From positions 1,116,001 to 1,180,000 of the forward strand of contig NZ_BLLB01000002.1 in assembly GCF_010723735.1 (NCBI RefSeq): a stretch of 64,000 nt of DNA, in the 5' to 3' direction. The number at the start of each line of letters is the position of its first letter. Position 1 is the first letter of the stretch. Of this stretch, positions 28,801 through 37,859 are shown piece by piece. The stretch is from Mycolicibacterium hippocampi (GTDB taxonomy: Bacteria; Actinomycetota; Actinomycetes; Mycobacteriales; Mycobacteriaceae). The notes below the pieces were generated by a model. That model saw only the letters and a program-made list of their open reading frames with translations. It made no database searches and was not told the DNA's origin. Made by a program: the position numbers and the translations under genes.

Positions 28801-28852
28801 GTCGGCGGAGTCCCGGGCTCCAGCGGAAAGCGCCCAGCAGCGGGCGGAATGA
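25805..28852 (+). CDS. mmpL10: MmpL10-like RND lipid transporter
   Basis: 1015-residue MmpL protein of the RND superfamily that exports lipid precursors across the inner membrane by proton motive force. It has two repeats, each with one helix followed by a periplasmic domain and five helices. The proton-relay Asp-Tyr pairs are in GAGTDYAVFLISRYHDY (about residue 265) and VGADYNMLFVSRMRDE (about residue 898). The second periplasmic loop is rich in Asp/Ala coiled repeats such as LADGANTLADTLGDV. The C-terminal tail is short (Ser/Ala-rich), so the large cytoplasmic domain of MmpL3 is absent. In the TPP locus, MmpL10 exports the acyltrehalose intermediate. It starts 78 bases after papA3. Confidence 0.9.
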   Translation: MRRLADLVVRWPWAVIGVWIVMAVALPLSFPSLGEMAEKHPLVILPSDAPSSVTATKMAEAFGETGNDNLLVIAFINESGLQPADEVTYREVVDALRDNVTDVVSVQDFVSTPQLRQFLTSEDKTTWVLPVNLEGELGTPRAFDSYNRVADLVKHNVPTGGLTGGPPGSQLTVYVTGPAATVADLTVAGEQDRLPIEIAIAVLVLGVLLLVYRSAVTMMLPLVTIGSSLLIAQAVAAGYSQLTGSGVSNQSIVFLSAIMAGAGTDYAVFLISRYHDYLRSGAGFDEAVRSAMISIGKVITASAATVGITFLVMSFAQMGVFRTIGVTSAIGIGVAFLAGVTLLPAILVLAGPRGWVKPRRELTAQFWRRSGIRIVRRPVPHLVASLLVLILLASSAGFARFNYDDRKAVAASAPSSVGYAALERHFPISQSIPQYILVQSPRDLRTPQALADLEQMASRIAQLPDVGLVSGVTRPLGEVPREFRATFQAGIVGDRLAAGAAQIGERSGDLNELADGANTLADTLGDVRAQVNDIAPSLESLIGTFSSVRTEYGGEKLVRDVETAAKLVDSVNKLGLSMGLNFRAVRDMFAWIGPVLTALQGNRVCDANPSCVDTRAQFEKLVAARNDGRVDEINQLAGQLQGVDDRQTLTATVNKLNGALATLTRAMESMGLDSPAGAQAGLAEVQDGADRLADGSRQVAGGVDQLVEQIQVMAAGLDQASTFLLTMRHDAAASTMAGFNIPAEVLNAPEFKMAAEAFISPDGHSVRYLVQTELNPFSPEAMDQVTVINDVARGAQPNTALAEASISMGGFPAALRDTRDYYERDIRFIIIAAVIVVLLILTLLLRSIVAPLYLVGSVVVSYFAAIGIGVLVFQVLLGQELHWSVPPLAFVVLVAVGADYNMLFVSRMRDESPHSVRYGVIRTLGSTGGVITAAGLIFAASMAGLLFSSIGIVVQGGFVIGVGILLDTFVVRTITVPAIAALVGRANWWPSRVEPRASSSAESRAPAESAQQRAE

Positions 28853-28910
28853 GCACCCTGAGGTGATCTGTGTGAAGATACGAAACGAAAACGGAGCGTC
28901 AGAGGTAGCC

Positions 28911-28952
28911 ATGAAGAAAGCTCATCGCAGACATGCCACGGACGTGATGTGA
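28911..28952 (+). CDS. Thirteen-codon upstream ORF coupled to fadD23
   Basis: ATG at 28911, after an AGAGGTAG site, opens a 13-codon frame encoding [13 protein letters not shown]. Its TGA (28950-28952) overlaps the GTG start of the acyl-AMP ligase gene in the arrangement GTGA. The fadD start itself lacks a clear ribosome binding site, so ribosomes finishing the small frame could reinitiate at the GTG. The peptide is basic and His-rich. It may be a coupling leader rather than a functional protein. Confidence 0.4.
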   Translation: MKKAHRRHATDVM

Positions 28953-30703
28953 CGCCTTCGACCCAATCCTCGATCCTGTCGATGCTGCACGGACGTGCCA
29001 GCCTGCGCCCGGACGATGTCGCTTTCACCTTCACCGACTACGTCGACGGTGCAGGCGTCGCGGGAGTTTCCCAGAGTCTCACCTGGTCTCAACTGTCCCG
29101 CCAAACCGTGAACGTGGCCCGCGAACTCAGCCTTCACGGGTCAGCCGGTGACAGGACGGTGATCTTGGCCCCGCAGGGTCTCGACTACATTCTGGCGTTC
29201 CTGGGGTCGATGCAGGCTGGGCTGATCGCCGTTCCGCTCGCGCTCCCGCATCGGGGGGCCAGCCATGAGCATGTGGGTGCGGTCCTCGCCGATACCTCGC
29301 CCTCGATGGTTCTGACCACCTCAGCGGTCGCGGGCGATGTCGGCGATCTGGTCGGGCGAGCCGTCACTGGCCTCGCCCCGAAGCTCGTCGAAATCGATGC
29401 GCTGGATCTGGACGTGGATGCCGGACGAAGCATCGAGACGGCCGACCTGCCGGGCATCGCATATCTGCAGTACAGCTCCGGGTCCACCCGTAGGCCGACC
29501 GGGGTCATCGTCTCGCATCGCAACCTGCAGGTGAACTTCGAGCAACTGATGCGCAGCTATTTCGCGGAATCCGGAATCAAGGTCCCCACAGATTTCACGA
29601 TGGTGTCCTGGCTGCCCTTCTACCACGACATGGGTCTGGTCCTGGGCGTCTGCGCTCCGATCCTGGGCGGCTTTCGTGCCGATTTGACCAGTCCGGTGGC
29701 GTTTCTGGAGAAACCGGCCAGGTGGATGCGATCGCTGGCCGGAAGTCCTCACACGTGGTCGTCGGCGCCGAACTTCGCGTTCGAGCTGGCTGCCCGCAAA
29801 ACCACCGACAGCGACCTGGCAGGGCTCGACCTTGGTGGGGTGCTCGGCATCATCAGCGGCGCAGAACGCGTCGAGTCGGCGACCCTGCGGCGTTTCGTCG
29901 ATCGGTTCGCGCACTTCAATCTGCGGGACCACGTGATGCGTCCGTCCTATGGTCTGGCAGAGGCGACGGTCTTCGTGGCGTCAGGCACCTGGAGTGAAAC
30001 ATCGTCGACGGCGCGCTTCGACACTGCAGAGCTGGGCGCGGGCCGCGTTCGGCGGAGCGCGGTGGGAGCCGGAACAGCGCTGGTCGGATACAAGGTGCCG
30101 CAGTCACCCGTGGTGCGGATCGTCGACGTCGACACCAACCGCGAATGCCCGCCGGATGTCGTCGGCGAGATCTGGGTCCACGGCGAGAACGTCGCTGAGG
30201 GCTACTGGGGCAAACCTCCACAGGAACAGCGGTGCTTCGGCGCCACACTTGTCGCCCCTTCGCCCGGCACTCCCGAGGAGCCGTGGCTGCGAACCGGCGA
30301 CCTCGGCTTCCTCTCCGAGGGAGAGCTGTACATCGTCGGCCGCATCAAAGATCTGCTGATCATTCGCGGCCGCAATCACTACCCCGAGGACATCGAGGCC
30401 ACGGTCCAACAGATCACGAGGGGCCGGGTCGCGGCGATATCGGTTCCGGTGAACAGTACCGAGAAGCTCGTCACCGTGATCGAAATCAGGAAGCGAACCG
30501 ACATCAACGATGATCCGATGCGCTGGCTCAGCGAGGTCAAGTCCGATGTCACCTCCGCGATCTCCAACGTGCACGGCTTGAACGTCGAGGATCTCGTCCT
30601 GGTACCTCCCGGGTCGATACCGACAACGACGAGCGGCAAGGTCCGGCGCTCGGCCTGTGCCGAGCACTACCGGCACGACCAGTTCACCCGGTTGGACGCC
30701 TGA
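28949..30703 (+). CDS. fadD23: FadD23-like fatty acyl-AMP ligase (FAAL)
   Basis: 584-residue adenylate-forming enzyme that activates a long fatty acid as acyl-AMP and hands it to a polyketide synthase. ANL motifs in order: [11 protein letters not shown] (about residue 175), [31 protein letters not shown], and the hinge [18 protein letters not shown], where the FAAL-type R-G-R-N-H-Y replaces the CoA-ligase form. TTSGKVRRS near the end holds the catalytic Lys. The C-terminus HDQFTRLDA matches FadD23 as I recall it. The start is GTG at 28949, overlapping a 13-codon upstream frame. It supplies the starter unit for the bimodular pks. Confidence 0.88.
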   Translation: MTPSTQSSILSMLHGRASLRPDDVAFTFTDYVDGAGVAGVSQSLTWSQLSRQTVNVARELSLHGSAGDRTVILAPQGLDYILAFLGSMQAGLIAVPLALPHRGASHEHVGAVLADTSPSMVLTTSAVAGDVGDLVGRAVTGLAPKLVEIDALDLDVDAGRSIETADLPGIAYLQYSSGSTRRPTGVIVSHRNLQVNFEQLMRSYFAESGIKVPTDFTMVSWLPFYHDMGLVLGVCAPILGGFRADLTSPVAFLEKPARWMRSLAGSPHTWSSAPNFAFELAARKTTDSDLAGLDLGGVLGIISGAERVESATLRRFVDRFAHFNLRDHVMRPSYGLAEATVFVASGTWSETSSTARFDTAELGAGRVRRSAVGAGTALVGYKVPQSPVVRIVDVDTNRECPPDVVGEIWVHGENVAEGYWGKPPQEQRCFGATLVAPSPGTPEEPWLRTGDLGFLSEGELYIVGRIKDLLIIRGRNHYPEDIEATVQQITRGRVAAISVPVNSTEKLVTVIEIRKRTDINDDPMRWLSEVKSDVTSAISNVHGLNVEDLVLVPPGSIPTTTSGKVRRSACAEHYRHDQFTRLDA

Positions 30704-30784
30704 GACCCTCGCGGTGCAGTCGGCGAGTCGGTGGGCGTCGTGACCGGGGCTGCGCAGTCGCAGCTGACACCGGCGCCGGCCGGT

Positions 30785-30803
30785 CCGGCAGAGTAAGGTT
30801 TGG
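30785..30803 (+). promoter_or_regulatory. Conserved element upstream of first PE-PPE gene
   Basis: CCGGCAGAGTAAGGTTTGG ends 48 bases before the ATG of the first PE-PPE gene. The same 19 bases with two changes occur at 32258-32276, 46 bases before the second gene. Conservation of both sequence and spacing, while the rest of the two intergenic regions differs, suggests a promoter or operator duplicated with the gene. Confidence 0.5.
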
Positions 30804-30851
30804 TCCGATAACCACGCGCGGCCGGGCAGCGGGAGTGGGTGCGAGAAGGTC

Positions 30852-31991
30852 ATGAGGCGGCTACTCGCATTCGGCACCGCCCTGACAACCATCGGCGCGG
30901 CGAGCTGTCTCGGTCTGGGAGTCGCGGCGGCCGACGAAACCCCGGTCGCACCGCCGACCCCCGCGACCCCGGCTGACGGCCCGGCGCCGCTGGGCACCCC
31001 GGGCAGGGCGTACGGACTCGGCGGTGCTCGCGTGCTGGGGGTTGCCTACGACGAATACATACTGCAGACGGGTGTGAACTGGTTCCCCGGACTGGACCGG
31101 CAGATCGTCGACTACCCCGCCGGTCAGGTGCAGGGCCACACGTTTGAGCGGCTGTTCCCGGGCATCGGCCAGCTCGATACCCTCTACCCCGGCCTGGGCC
31201 TGGATGGTCCCAGCGTCGGCGAGTCGGTCGAGGTCGGAGAGACCAACCTCGTCGCTGCGATCCGGGAGGGTGGCCCGGGCACCGCGATGGGCCTGTCCGA
31301 AGGCGCGTTGGTGCTCAACGCCGTGCAGGAGCGGCTCGCGTACGATCCGGCGGCTCCGCCGCCGGATCAGCTGAGCTTCGCAACGTACGGTGATCCGTTG
31401 GCGCGGCACCCCTTCGGCGCGAGCTTCCTGACCCAGAACTTCCCCGTCGGCAGCGTGGTGCCATCGCTGGACTACCGCATGCCACCGCCGGTGGAGAGCC
31501 AGTACGACACCTACCAGTTCATCTCCCCGTACGACAGCATCGCCGACTGGCCGGACCGGCCGGACCACTGGATGTCCGTCGCCAATGCGATCGTGGGTCT
31601 GTTCACCGGTCACACCGCGGTCGCGTTCACCGAACCGAGCAATGTGCCGCCGCAGAACATCCGAACTACTGTCAACTCCAGGGGCGCGAGGACAACGACG
31701 TATCTGGTTCCCGAGGAGCACCTCCCGTTGGTCCTGCCCTTCAAGTACCTCGGCGTGCCGAAAGAGACGCTGATGGAACTCGACGCGGTGCTCAAGCCGA
31801 TGGTGGATGCGGGTTACTCCCGCAACGACGATCCGCTGACCGCACCGATCACCGTCGACCCGGTGAACGGCTATGACCCCGCAGAGGTCACCGTACCCGC
31901 CGACGCCTCTGACTTCGGCTTTGCCGCCGAGCCGGTGGGGCAGCTGCTGGCCGGTCTCGAGTACGTGTTGAACGGTCAGCTGCGACCCTGA
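30852..31991 (+). CDS. PE-PPE domain acyltransferase-like protein, copy 1
   Basis: 379-residue secreted protein. A signal peptide covers residues 1-27 (hydrophobic core, cleavage around AAA-DE). The rest is a PE-PPE (serine alpha/beta-hydrolase) domain with the nucleophile elbow GLSEG in [13 protein letters not shown]. The PE and PPE N-terminal domains are absent despite the family name. In M. smegmatis the corresponding gene (named PE) carries out the final transesterification that makes TPP outside the cell. It begins 148 bases after fadD23. A paralogue follows directly, about three-quarters identical by eye, including long shared blocks such as [17 protein letters not shown] and NGYDPAEVT. 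Confidence 0.85.
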   Translation: MRRLLAFGTALTTIGAASCLGLGVAAADETPVAPPTPATPADGPAPLGTPGRAYGLGGARVLGVAYDEYILQTGVNWFPGLDRQIVDYPAGQVQGHTFERLFPGIGQLDTLYPGLGLDGPSVGESVEVGETNLVAAIREGGPGTAMGLSEGALVLNAVQERLAYDPAAPPPDQLSFATYGDPLARHPFGASFLTQNFPVGSVVPSLDYRMPPPVESQYDTYQFISPYDSIADWPDRPDHWMSVANAIVGLFTGHTAVAFTEPSNVPPQNIRTTVNSRGARTTTYLVPEEHLPLVLPFKYLGVPKETLMELDAVLKPMVDAGYSRNDDPLTAPITVDPVNGYDPAEVTVPADASDFGFAAEPVGQLLAGLEYVLNGQLRP

Positions 31992-32322
31992 CGGGCGGCC
32001 CCATTCCGGCAAACCACAGCCGACTGCCGTAGAGCTGTTGACGGGTCATCCGACAGGTCCCATACCGCGTCCGAGACCTGTGGTCCTGTACACCGGCCGC
32101 CCCACCGTGCTCGGCGTGGCTGCGCCGTCTGTGCTGCGCGAATGCGCCAGCGCGCAACCCAACCGGCGGGCGACGACGTGACATCCGCGACATCCGGTAT
32201 CCGCTGTTCGGGAGCGCGGAACCGCGCCTCGGAAGCTTCCTCGCCGGTCGTCCCGAACCGGCGGAGTAAGGTCTGGGTGAGAGAGGCGCGTAGTCGAGCA
32301 AAGGGATGGGTATCACAGGCAG
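31992..32322. other. 331-base gap between the two PE-PPE genes
   Basis: No plausible gene is visible on either strand. It holds the second copy of the element CCGGCGGAGTAAGGTCTGG (32258-32276) and a purine-rich leader ending near the ATG at 32323. The rest shows no repeat or hairpin that stands out. Confidence 0.6.
32258..32276 (+). promoter_or_regulatory. Conserved element upstream of second PE-PPE gene
   Basis: CCGGCGGAGTAAGGTCTGG, two differences from the copy at 30785-30803, placed 46 bases before the ATG. It implies that the second gene has its own promoter or operator and is not merely read through from the first. Confidence 0.5.
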
Positions 32323-33462
32323 ATGAATCGACTTCTCCCCTTGGGCACTGCGCTCATAACGGTCGGCGGCGCAGCGTGTTTCGGTTTCGGAGTTGCTGTG
32401 GCCGAGGAAGGTCAGGTGGCGCCGGCCGGGCCGTCGTCGTCCGACGGTCCGCCGCCGCTGGGTACCCCGGGCCGGGCCTACGCCCTCGGCGGCGCCCACG
32501 TGTTGGGCATCCCGTACGACGAATACATCATGCGCACCGGCGCGGACTGGTTCCCCGGGCTGGACCGGCAGATCGTCGACTACCCCGCCGGGCAGGTGCA
32601 GGGACACACGCTGGAGCGACTGTTTCCCGGCATCGGCGCATTCGGGGACAGCTTCGTGCCCGGCCTCGGGCTCGACGGTCCGAGCGTCGGCGAGTCGGTC
32701 GACGTCGGATCCCCCGACACCATCAGCGCCATCAGGGAGGGCGGTCCCGGCACCGCGATCGGCCTGTCCGAGGGCGCGATGGTGCTCAACGACGTGCAGG
32801 CGCGGCTCGCCTACGATCCGGCGGCGCCGCCGCCGGATGAGTTGAGCTTCGCGATGTACGGCGACCCAGTGGCCCGGCACGCGTTCGGTGAGAGCTTCCT
32901 GACCCAGAACTTCCCCGTCGGCAGCGTGGTGCCCTCGCTGGACTACCGGATCCCGCCGCCGGTGGAGAGCCAGTACGACACCCACCAGTTCATCTCGGCC
33001 TACGACAGCATCGCCGACTGGCCGGACCGGCCGGACAACTGGATCTCGGTCGCGAACGCGATCGTCGGCCTGGCGACCGGTCACACCGCGGTCGCGTTCA
33101 CCGAGCCGAGCATGGTTCCGCCGCAGAACATCCGGACGACGGTCAACTCCAGGGGAGCGAAGACGACGACGTACATGATCCCCGAGGAGCACCTTCCGCT
33201 GGTCCTGCCTTTCAAGTACCTCGGGGTGCCCAAAGAGACGCTCATCGAGCTCGACGCGGTACTCAAGCCGTTCGTGGACGCGGGTTACTCCCGCCATGAC
33301 GACCCGCTGACCGCCCCGATCACGGTGGACCCGGTCAACGGCTACGACCCCGCAGAGGTGACCGCCCCGGCCACTCAGGCCGCTTTCGGCGGTGACGCCG
33401 ATCCGGTCTCCCAGCTGCTGTCCGGCCTCCAGTACGTGCTGAACAATCCGCCACAGCCCTGA
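32323..33462 (+). CDS. PE-PPE domain acyltransferase-like protein, copy 2
   Basis: 379 residues, exactly the length of the upstream copy, with the same layout: signal peptide (residues 1-27), a short Pro-rich linker, and a PE-PPE serine-hydrolase domain with the elbow GLSEG in [13 protein letters not shown]. Differences cluster in the signal peptide, the linker and the C-terminal 30 residues. Catalytic and flanking blocks such as [18 protein letters not shown] are retained, so both copies look functional. One may have taken a different acyl acceptor or step. It ends 6 bases before the convergent Gap-type gene. Confidence 0.85.
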   Translation: MNRLLPLGTALITVGGAACFGFGVAVAEEGQVAPAGPSSSDGPPPLGTPGRAYALGGAHVLGIPYDEYIMRTGADWFPGLDRQIVDYPAGQVQGHTLERLFPGIGAFGDSFVPGLGLDGPSVGESVDVGSPDTISAIREGGPGTAIGLSEGAMVLNDVQARLAYDPAAPPPDELSFAMYGDPVARHAFGESFLTQNFPVGSVVPSLDYRIPPPVESQYDTHQFISAYDSIADWPDRPDNWISVANAIVGLATGHTAVAFTEPSMVPPQNIRTTVNSRGAKTTTYMIPEEHLPLVLPFKYLGVPKETLIELDAVLKPFVDAGYSRHDDPLTAPITVDPVNGYDPAEVTAPATQAAFGGDADPVSQLLSGLQYVLNNPPQP

Positions 33463-33468
33463 CGGCGT

Positions 33469-34140
33469 CTACAGTCCGGCGAACCCGATCCCGAGCAGGA
33501 CGCAGCCGACCACGGCCAGCAGCACCGCCACCCCGCGTCGGCCCTGGGACCGCACCCGGTCATACAGCGCGGCCAGCGTCGACCGGGTGCGCTGTGGAGC
33601 CACCAGGTAGGACAGCAACGGGATCTCCACCAGTGCGAACGCCACCACGTTGAACAGCATCAGCGCACCGAACTGGGTGGCCGCCGCGGTGCCCGACGCG
33701 ACGATGAGTGCCAGCGCCGCGAGGTAGTCCACCGACGGCAACGCGATGCCCAGGCCCGCGGCGCCGGCTGTCCACAGCGAGCGGCCGTCGAGCAGCTGCC
33801 TGGCGCGCACCGCGACCGGCGCGAAGCGGCCCATCGCCGGACTGCCCTGGCCGCCGCGCCGACGCCCCACCACTCCGGTGGCCAGCAGCGCTGCATTGAC
33901 CAGCAGCACGGCTCCGACCACGATCTGCACCCTGGGCAGGGTGAAATGCGCGGAGTCCATCGCCGGCCGCAGCACGAACAGCACGACCACCCCGACCGCG
34001 GTGCCCATGGCGAAACCGCCGGCGAGGAAGGCGAGCAGCTGCAGCCCGGGACGTGGGCGGTTGATCATCAGGACCGTCATCCCGATCCGGAACGGTTCCA
34101 GGCTGACCGCGACGGCCATCACCAGAAGCGGAACCCACAT
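33469..34140 (-). CDS. Gap/Sap family integral membrane protein
   Basis: 223-residue protein with about six membrane helices, of the GAP family (glycolipid-addressing protein; includes Sap for sulfolipid-1 and Gap for glycopeptidolipids). Typical features are an N-terminal helix beginning MWVPLLVMAVAVSLEPFRIG and the segment FLAGGFAMGTAVG. Such genes sit next to mycobacterial glycolipid clusters and assist transport to the surface. Here it closes the TPP cluster, convergent with the second PE-PPE gene, which supports a role in TPP export. The ATG at 34140 begins the conserved N-terminal helix. Confidence 0.82.
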   Translation of the reverse strand: MWVPLLVMAVAVSLEPFRIGMTVLMINRPRPGLQLLAFLAGGFAMGTAVGVVVLFVLRPAMDSAHFTLPRVQIVVGAVLLVNAALLATGVVGRRRGGQGSPAMGRFAPVAVRARQLLDGRSLWTAGAAGLGIALPSVDYLAALALIVASGTAAATQFGALMLFNVVAFALVEIPLLSYLVAPQRTRSTLAALYDRVRSQGRRGVAVLLAVVGCVLLGIGFAGL

Positions 34141-34175
34141 GATGGCGTCACGTTACCGTCCGCAGCCGACGTTGA

Positions 34176-34784
<609 letters not shown>

Positions 34785-34787
34785 CGG

Positions 34788-34949
34788 CTAGGGCCGGGCC
34801 CCGAGTTCCTCGCGGTAGTGCGTGACGCGTTGATCCAGTTCGGCGGCGTCTGCGCTGCGGCCCTCCCTGCGGGCCAGCTCGGCGCGGGTGCTCAGCTCGC
34901 GGATCGCGGTGCGAATGTCGTTGATGCTTTGGGGCTCTCGGATCGACAT
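34788..34949 (-). CDS. Small helical protein, unknown function
   Basis: 53-residue protein MSIREPQS...EELGARP, highly charged and predicted to be mostly helical (INDIRTAIRELSTRAELARREGR), possibly a short coiled coil. No family recognised. The ATG at 34949 has a GGAGAAAGG site, and the frame shows normal high-GC codon use. A much longer upstream reading of this frame overlaps the rhodanese gene and was discarded. Confidence 0.6.
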   Translation of the reverse strand: MSIREPQSINDIRTAIRELSTRAELARREGRSADAAELDQRVTHYREELGARP

Positions 34950-35008
34950 ATGAGCTGCCTTTCTCCAGTGATTGGCTGCTTCCTGGAGCCTACCCCCGCA
35001 CCGCGGGT

Positions 35009-35464
35009 CTATATGCGTGCATGACCGTCTGTCTTCGGCACCGCGGTCAGATCGTCCACCGGGCGGCGGGTGCGTCCCTGCCGGTCGACGATCGAGAACC
35101 CCTCCCTGGCCCAGTACTCGAAGCCGCCGATGAGTTCCCGGACCCGCTGGTAGCCCATCTCGCTCAGCGTGAGTGCGGCCCGGGTGGCGCCGTTGCATCC
35201 GGGACCCCAGCAGTAGACGACGAGGTCGGCACCACGGTCAGGCAGCTCGGTGCCGGCGCGCTGCGCCAGCTCGGCACCGGGGATGTGCAGGGCGCCCGGG
35301 AGGTGGCCGCGGTCCCACGCCGCCGCGGACCGGGTGTCCACCACGATCGGCGCTCGGCCCGCCGCGCGAGCCGCGGCGAGGTCGGCGGAGTCGATCTCAT
35401 GGGCGAGCTTGGCGGTGAAGAACGCGCGAGCCGACAGCCTGAGGTCGGCAGTGGTATCGGTCAT
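35009..35464 (-). CDS. Rhodanese-domain protein
   Basis: 151-residue single rhodanese (sulfurtransferase) domain. The CDC25-type features are VVDTRSAAAWDRGHLPGALHIPG and the active-site loop YCWGPGCNGATRAA, with the catalytic Cys directly after Tyr and a second Cys four residues on. It probably transfers sulfane sulfur to thiophilic acceptors; the physiological acceptor is unknown. The ATG at 35464 is preferred; TTG 15 bases upstream is possible. Lies about 100 bases beyond the acyl-CoA dehydrogenase on the same strand. Confidence 0.82.
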   Translation of the reverse strand: MTDTTADLRLSARAFFTAKLAHEIDSADLAAARAAGRAPIVVDTRSAAAWDRGHLPGALHIPGAELAQRAGTELPDRGADLVVYCWGPGCNGATRAALTLSEMGYQRVRELIGGFEYWAREGFSIVDRQGRTRRPVDDLTAVPKTDGHARI

Positions 35465-35581
35465 GAGGACATCGAACAACGGCGAAGCGACCGGGAGAAC
35501 GGGCGTCGTCCGGGATTTCGGTGCGGTCGCCGTGATATCGACGGAATGTCGGGCCGAAGGCCGGTGGATCGACGCTCGAGG

Positions 35582-37330
35582 CTAGGGGCGCATCTCGTAG
35601 GCGCCGTCGTAACCGCGCACCTGCTCCCAGACCCGGCCGAAGCGGTCGGGGTCGGCGACCGGCTTGCGGACGGCCGACAGCGCCCACGCCTGTTGTGAGG
35701 GCGTGGAACTCGGCTTCCCGTGCAGTGCGATGGCGTAGGCCGAGAGGTCGCGGACCGCGACGTCGAAGATCTGGTCCAACAGGTCACGATCGAGCCCGGT
35801 CAACTCGGCCTGCTCCAGGATCAGCTGGCCGTAGACCACCAGCGTGAACAGGTGCCCGACCACGAGGACGAAGTCCAGGTCGGCTTGTTGATCGGCGTCG
35901 GGTGCCGCAGCGGTCAGCAGCGCCTTGAACGCGTTGGCCTGTTCGTAGAACCGGGCGACGTTGGGGACATCGGAGTGCCTCTCGTAGACCGGGGTCCAGT
36001 CCGCGAACTGCACCTTCGACGCACCACGGGCCGGGCCCTGCGACCAGAAGAACACGTCGTCGGCCCGATCGTGGCGGGTGCCGATCTCCGGGTAGTCGGC
36101 CGGGTTGAACATGTAGTTCGGCATGAACTTCAGGATCTGCGCCACGTTGACGTGCACCGTGCCCTCCAGGCGTGGCAGCGCCCCGATCAGGCGGGCCGCC
36201 TCACTGAAGTAGGTGTTTTTCTCGAAACCCTTGGCGGCCAGCACATCCCACAGCAGCGTGATGACCTTCTCGCCTTCGGAGGTGACCTTGGACTTGGTCA
36301 CCGGGTTGAACAGCAGGTACCGGCGGTCCTCGAGGCCGGCACTGCGGAAGTAGTCGATCGCCCGGTCGCTGAACAGCTTCATCGCGATCAGCCGGGTGTA
36401 GGCGTCGACGAAGCTCGCGCGCACGTGCGGGAAGTCGGTCACCGGGTTGCCGTACAGGATGCGGTTGTTGGCGTGGGTGATTGCTTCGTAGAACGCGTGC
36501 TCACACATCCCGATCGAGCCGCTGCACAGGTTGAACTTTCCGACGTTGACGGTGTTCAGAGCCGCCGAGAAAGCCTCGGGCCCGGTGCACAGGATGTCCT
36601 CCTCGTACACCGGGTAGTCGTTGAGCCGGAAGTTGCTGACGAACATCTGACCATGGACGACGTTGTCGATCAGCTCGTAGTTCTCGTGGCCGCTGTCTGC
36701 GACGAACCAGATGTAGCCGTCGGCGCCGTCGACGTCGGTGCGGCGTCCGAACACCGACACCATCCCGGCGACGTTGCCGTTGCCGATGTAGTACTTCTCG
36801 CCGGACGCCCGGAACACCACTCCCTCGGTGTCGTGGGAGCGCTCATCGGCCGGCGCCAGCAGCAGGTCGGTGTTGTAGATGTCGGCGCCGTGTTCGCGTT
36901 CGGACAACCCGAACGCCATCACACCACCGGCTTCGAGCTGCGCGGCCGCCTTCTCCTTGGCCTTGACGTTGTCGCTTTGCCAGATCGGTCCGAGCCCGAG
37001 GATCGTGACCTGTTCGGAGTACCAGTACGACAACCCGTAGAACCCGAGGATCTCGCTCAGCACCGCGTTGCGCGAGGTGTCCCAGCGCTTGTCGGCATCA
37101 CCGTCGGCGAACTCCGACGGGGTCAGGAAGGTGGCGAAGAGCCGCTCGCGTTTGACGAAGTCCAGGAAGTCGCTGACCCAGGTCGCTTCCAGGTCGTCAC
37201 GGAGCAGCCTGACCTTCCCGCGGTCCTCGAACCAGTCGATGAGGGCGCGCAGCTGACGCCGGGACTGCGGATCGAGGTGCGCCGGGTCGAAGGTGTTCGG
37301 GTTGAGCAGCAGTCCGCTGGAGGTCGGCAT
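35582..37330 (-). CDS. Acyl-CoA dehydrogenase family protein
   Basis: 582-residue FAD-linked acyl-CoA dehydrogenase or oxidase-like protein. Family features include FGLSEREHGADIYNTD (FAD and substrate-binding middle domain), the C-terminal helical domain with SGSIGMCEHAFYEAITHANNRILYG, and a 100-residue C-terminal extension. I could not identify a confident catalytic base or paralogue name. It is divergent from an Lrp-type regulator with only 61 bases between starts, which suggests that the regulator controls it, perhaps in amino-acid or branched-chain catabolism. Confidence 0.8.
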   Translation of the reverse strand: MPTSSGLLLNPNTFDPAHLDPQSRRQLRALIDWFEDRGKVRLLRDDLEATWVSDFLDFVKRERLFATFLTPSEFADGDADKRWDTSRNAVLSEILGFYGLSYWYSEQVTILGLGPIWQSDNVKAKEKAAAQLEAGGVMAFGLSEREHGADIYNTDLLLAPADERSHDTEGVVFRASGEKYYIGNGNVAGMVSVFGRRTDVDGADGYIWFVADSGHENYELIDNVVHGQMFVSNFRLNDYPVYEEDILCTGPEAFSAALNTVNVGKFNLCSGSIGMCEHAFYEAITHANNRILYGNPVTDFPHVRASFVDAYTRLIAMKLFSDRAIDYFRSAGLEDRRYLLFNPVTKSKVTSEGEKVITLLWDVLAAKGFEKNTYFSEAARLIGALPRLEGTVHVNVAQILKFMPNYMFNPADYPEIGTRHDRADDVFFWSQGPARGASKVQFADWTPVYERHSDVPNVARFYEQANAFKALLTAAAPDADQQADLDFVLVVGHLFTLVVYGQLILEQAELTGLDRDLLDQIFDVAVRDLSAYAIALHGKPSSTPSQQAWALSAVRKPVADPDRFGRVWEQVRGYDGAYEMRP

Positions 37331-37391
37331 GCGTCGAACCTAGCGCCTGTGCCCAGAGCCGAACCGCCGTATCCGTGGGATCATCGGCGAC

Positions 37392-37850
37392 ATGCCAGGT
37401 GTTCAACAGATTGCGCTGGACCGTACCGACGAGGCCATCCTTCAGGCGCTGCAGACCGACGGCCGGATGAGCACTGCGGACCTGGCGCGCGCCGTGTCGC
37501 TGTCGGCGAGCGCGACGGCCGATCGGGTCCGGCGGCTCGTCGACGCCGGGGTGATCACCGGCTATGTGGCCACGGTCGCGGCCCCCGCGCTGGGCTACCC
37601 GATCACGGCGTTCGTCCGGCTCGCGTACCCGTCGGGCAACTACAAGCCGCTGCACGACCTGCTGGACGTCACCCCGGAGGTCATCGAGGCCCACCACGTG
37701 ACGGGCAACGACTGCTTCATCATGAAGGTGCTCGCGCGCTCGATGTCCGACCTGGAGCGGATCACCGGAAGGATCGCGACGCTGGGGACGATCACCACCA
37801 GCGTGGTCTACTCGAGCCCGCTCACCGGGCGTCGGCTCTCCCCGGCCTGA
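37392..37850 (+). CDS. Lrp/AsnC family transcriptional regulator
   Basis: 152-residue Lrp/AsnC regulator. The N-terminal winged helix (residues 10-60) reads LDRTDEAILQALQTDGRMSTADLA, then SASATADRVRRLVDAGVITGY. The C-terminal RAM effector-binding domain holds EAHHVTGNDCFIMKVLARSMSDLE. It probably senses an amino acid. It is divergent from the acyl-CoA dehydrogenase gene, the likely target. Its stop codon is 10 bases from the end of the poly-cysteine repeat gene on the other strand. Confidence 0.88.
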   Translation: MPGVQQIALDRTDEAILQALQTDGRMSTADLARAVSLSASATADRVRRLVDAGVITGYVATVAAPALGYPITAFVRLAYPSGNYKPLHDLLDVTPEVIEAHHVTGNDCFIMKVLARSMSDLERITGRIATLGTITTSVVYSSPLTGRRLSPA

Positions 37851-37859
37851 CGGCGATGG

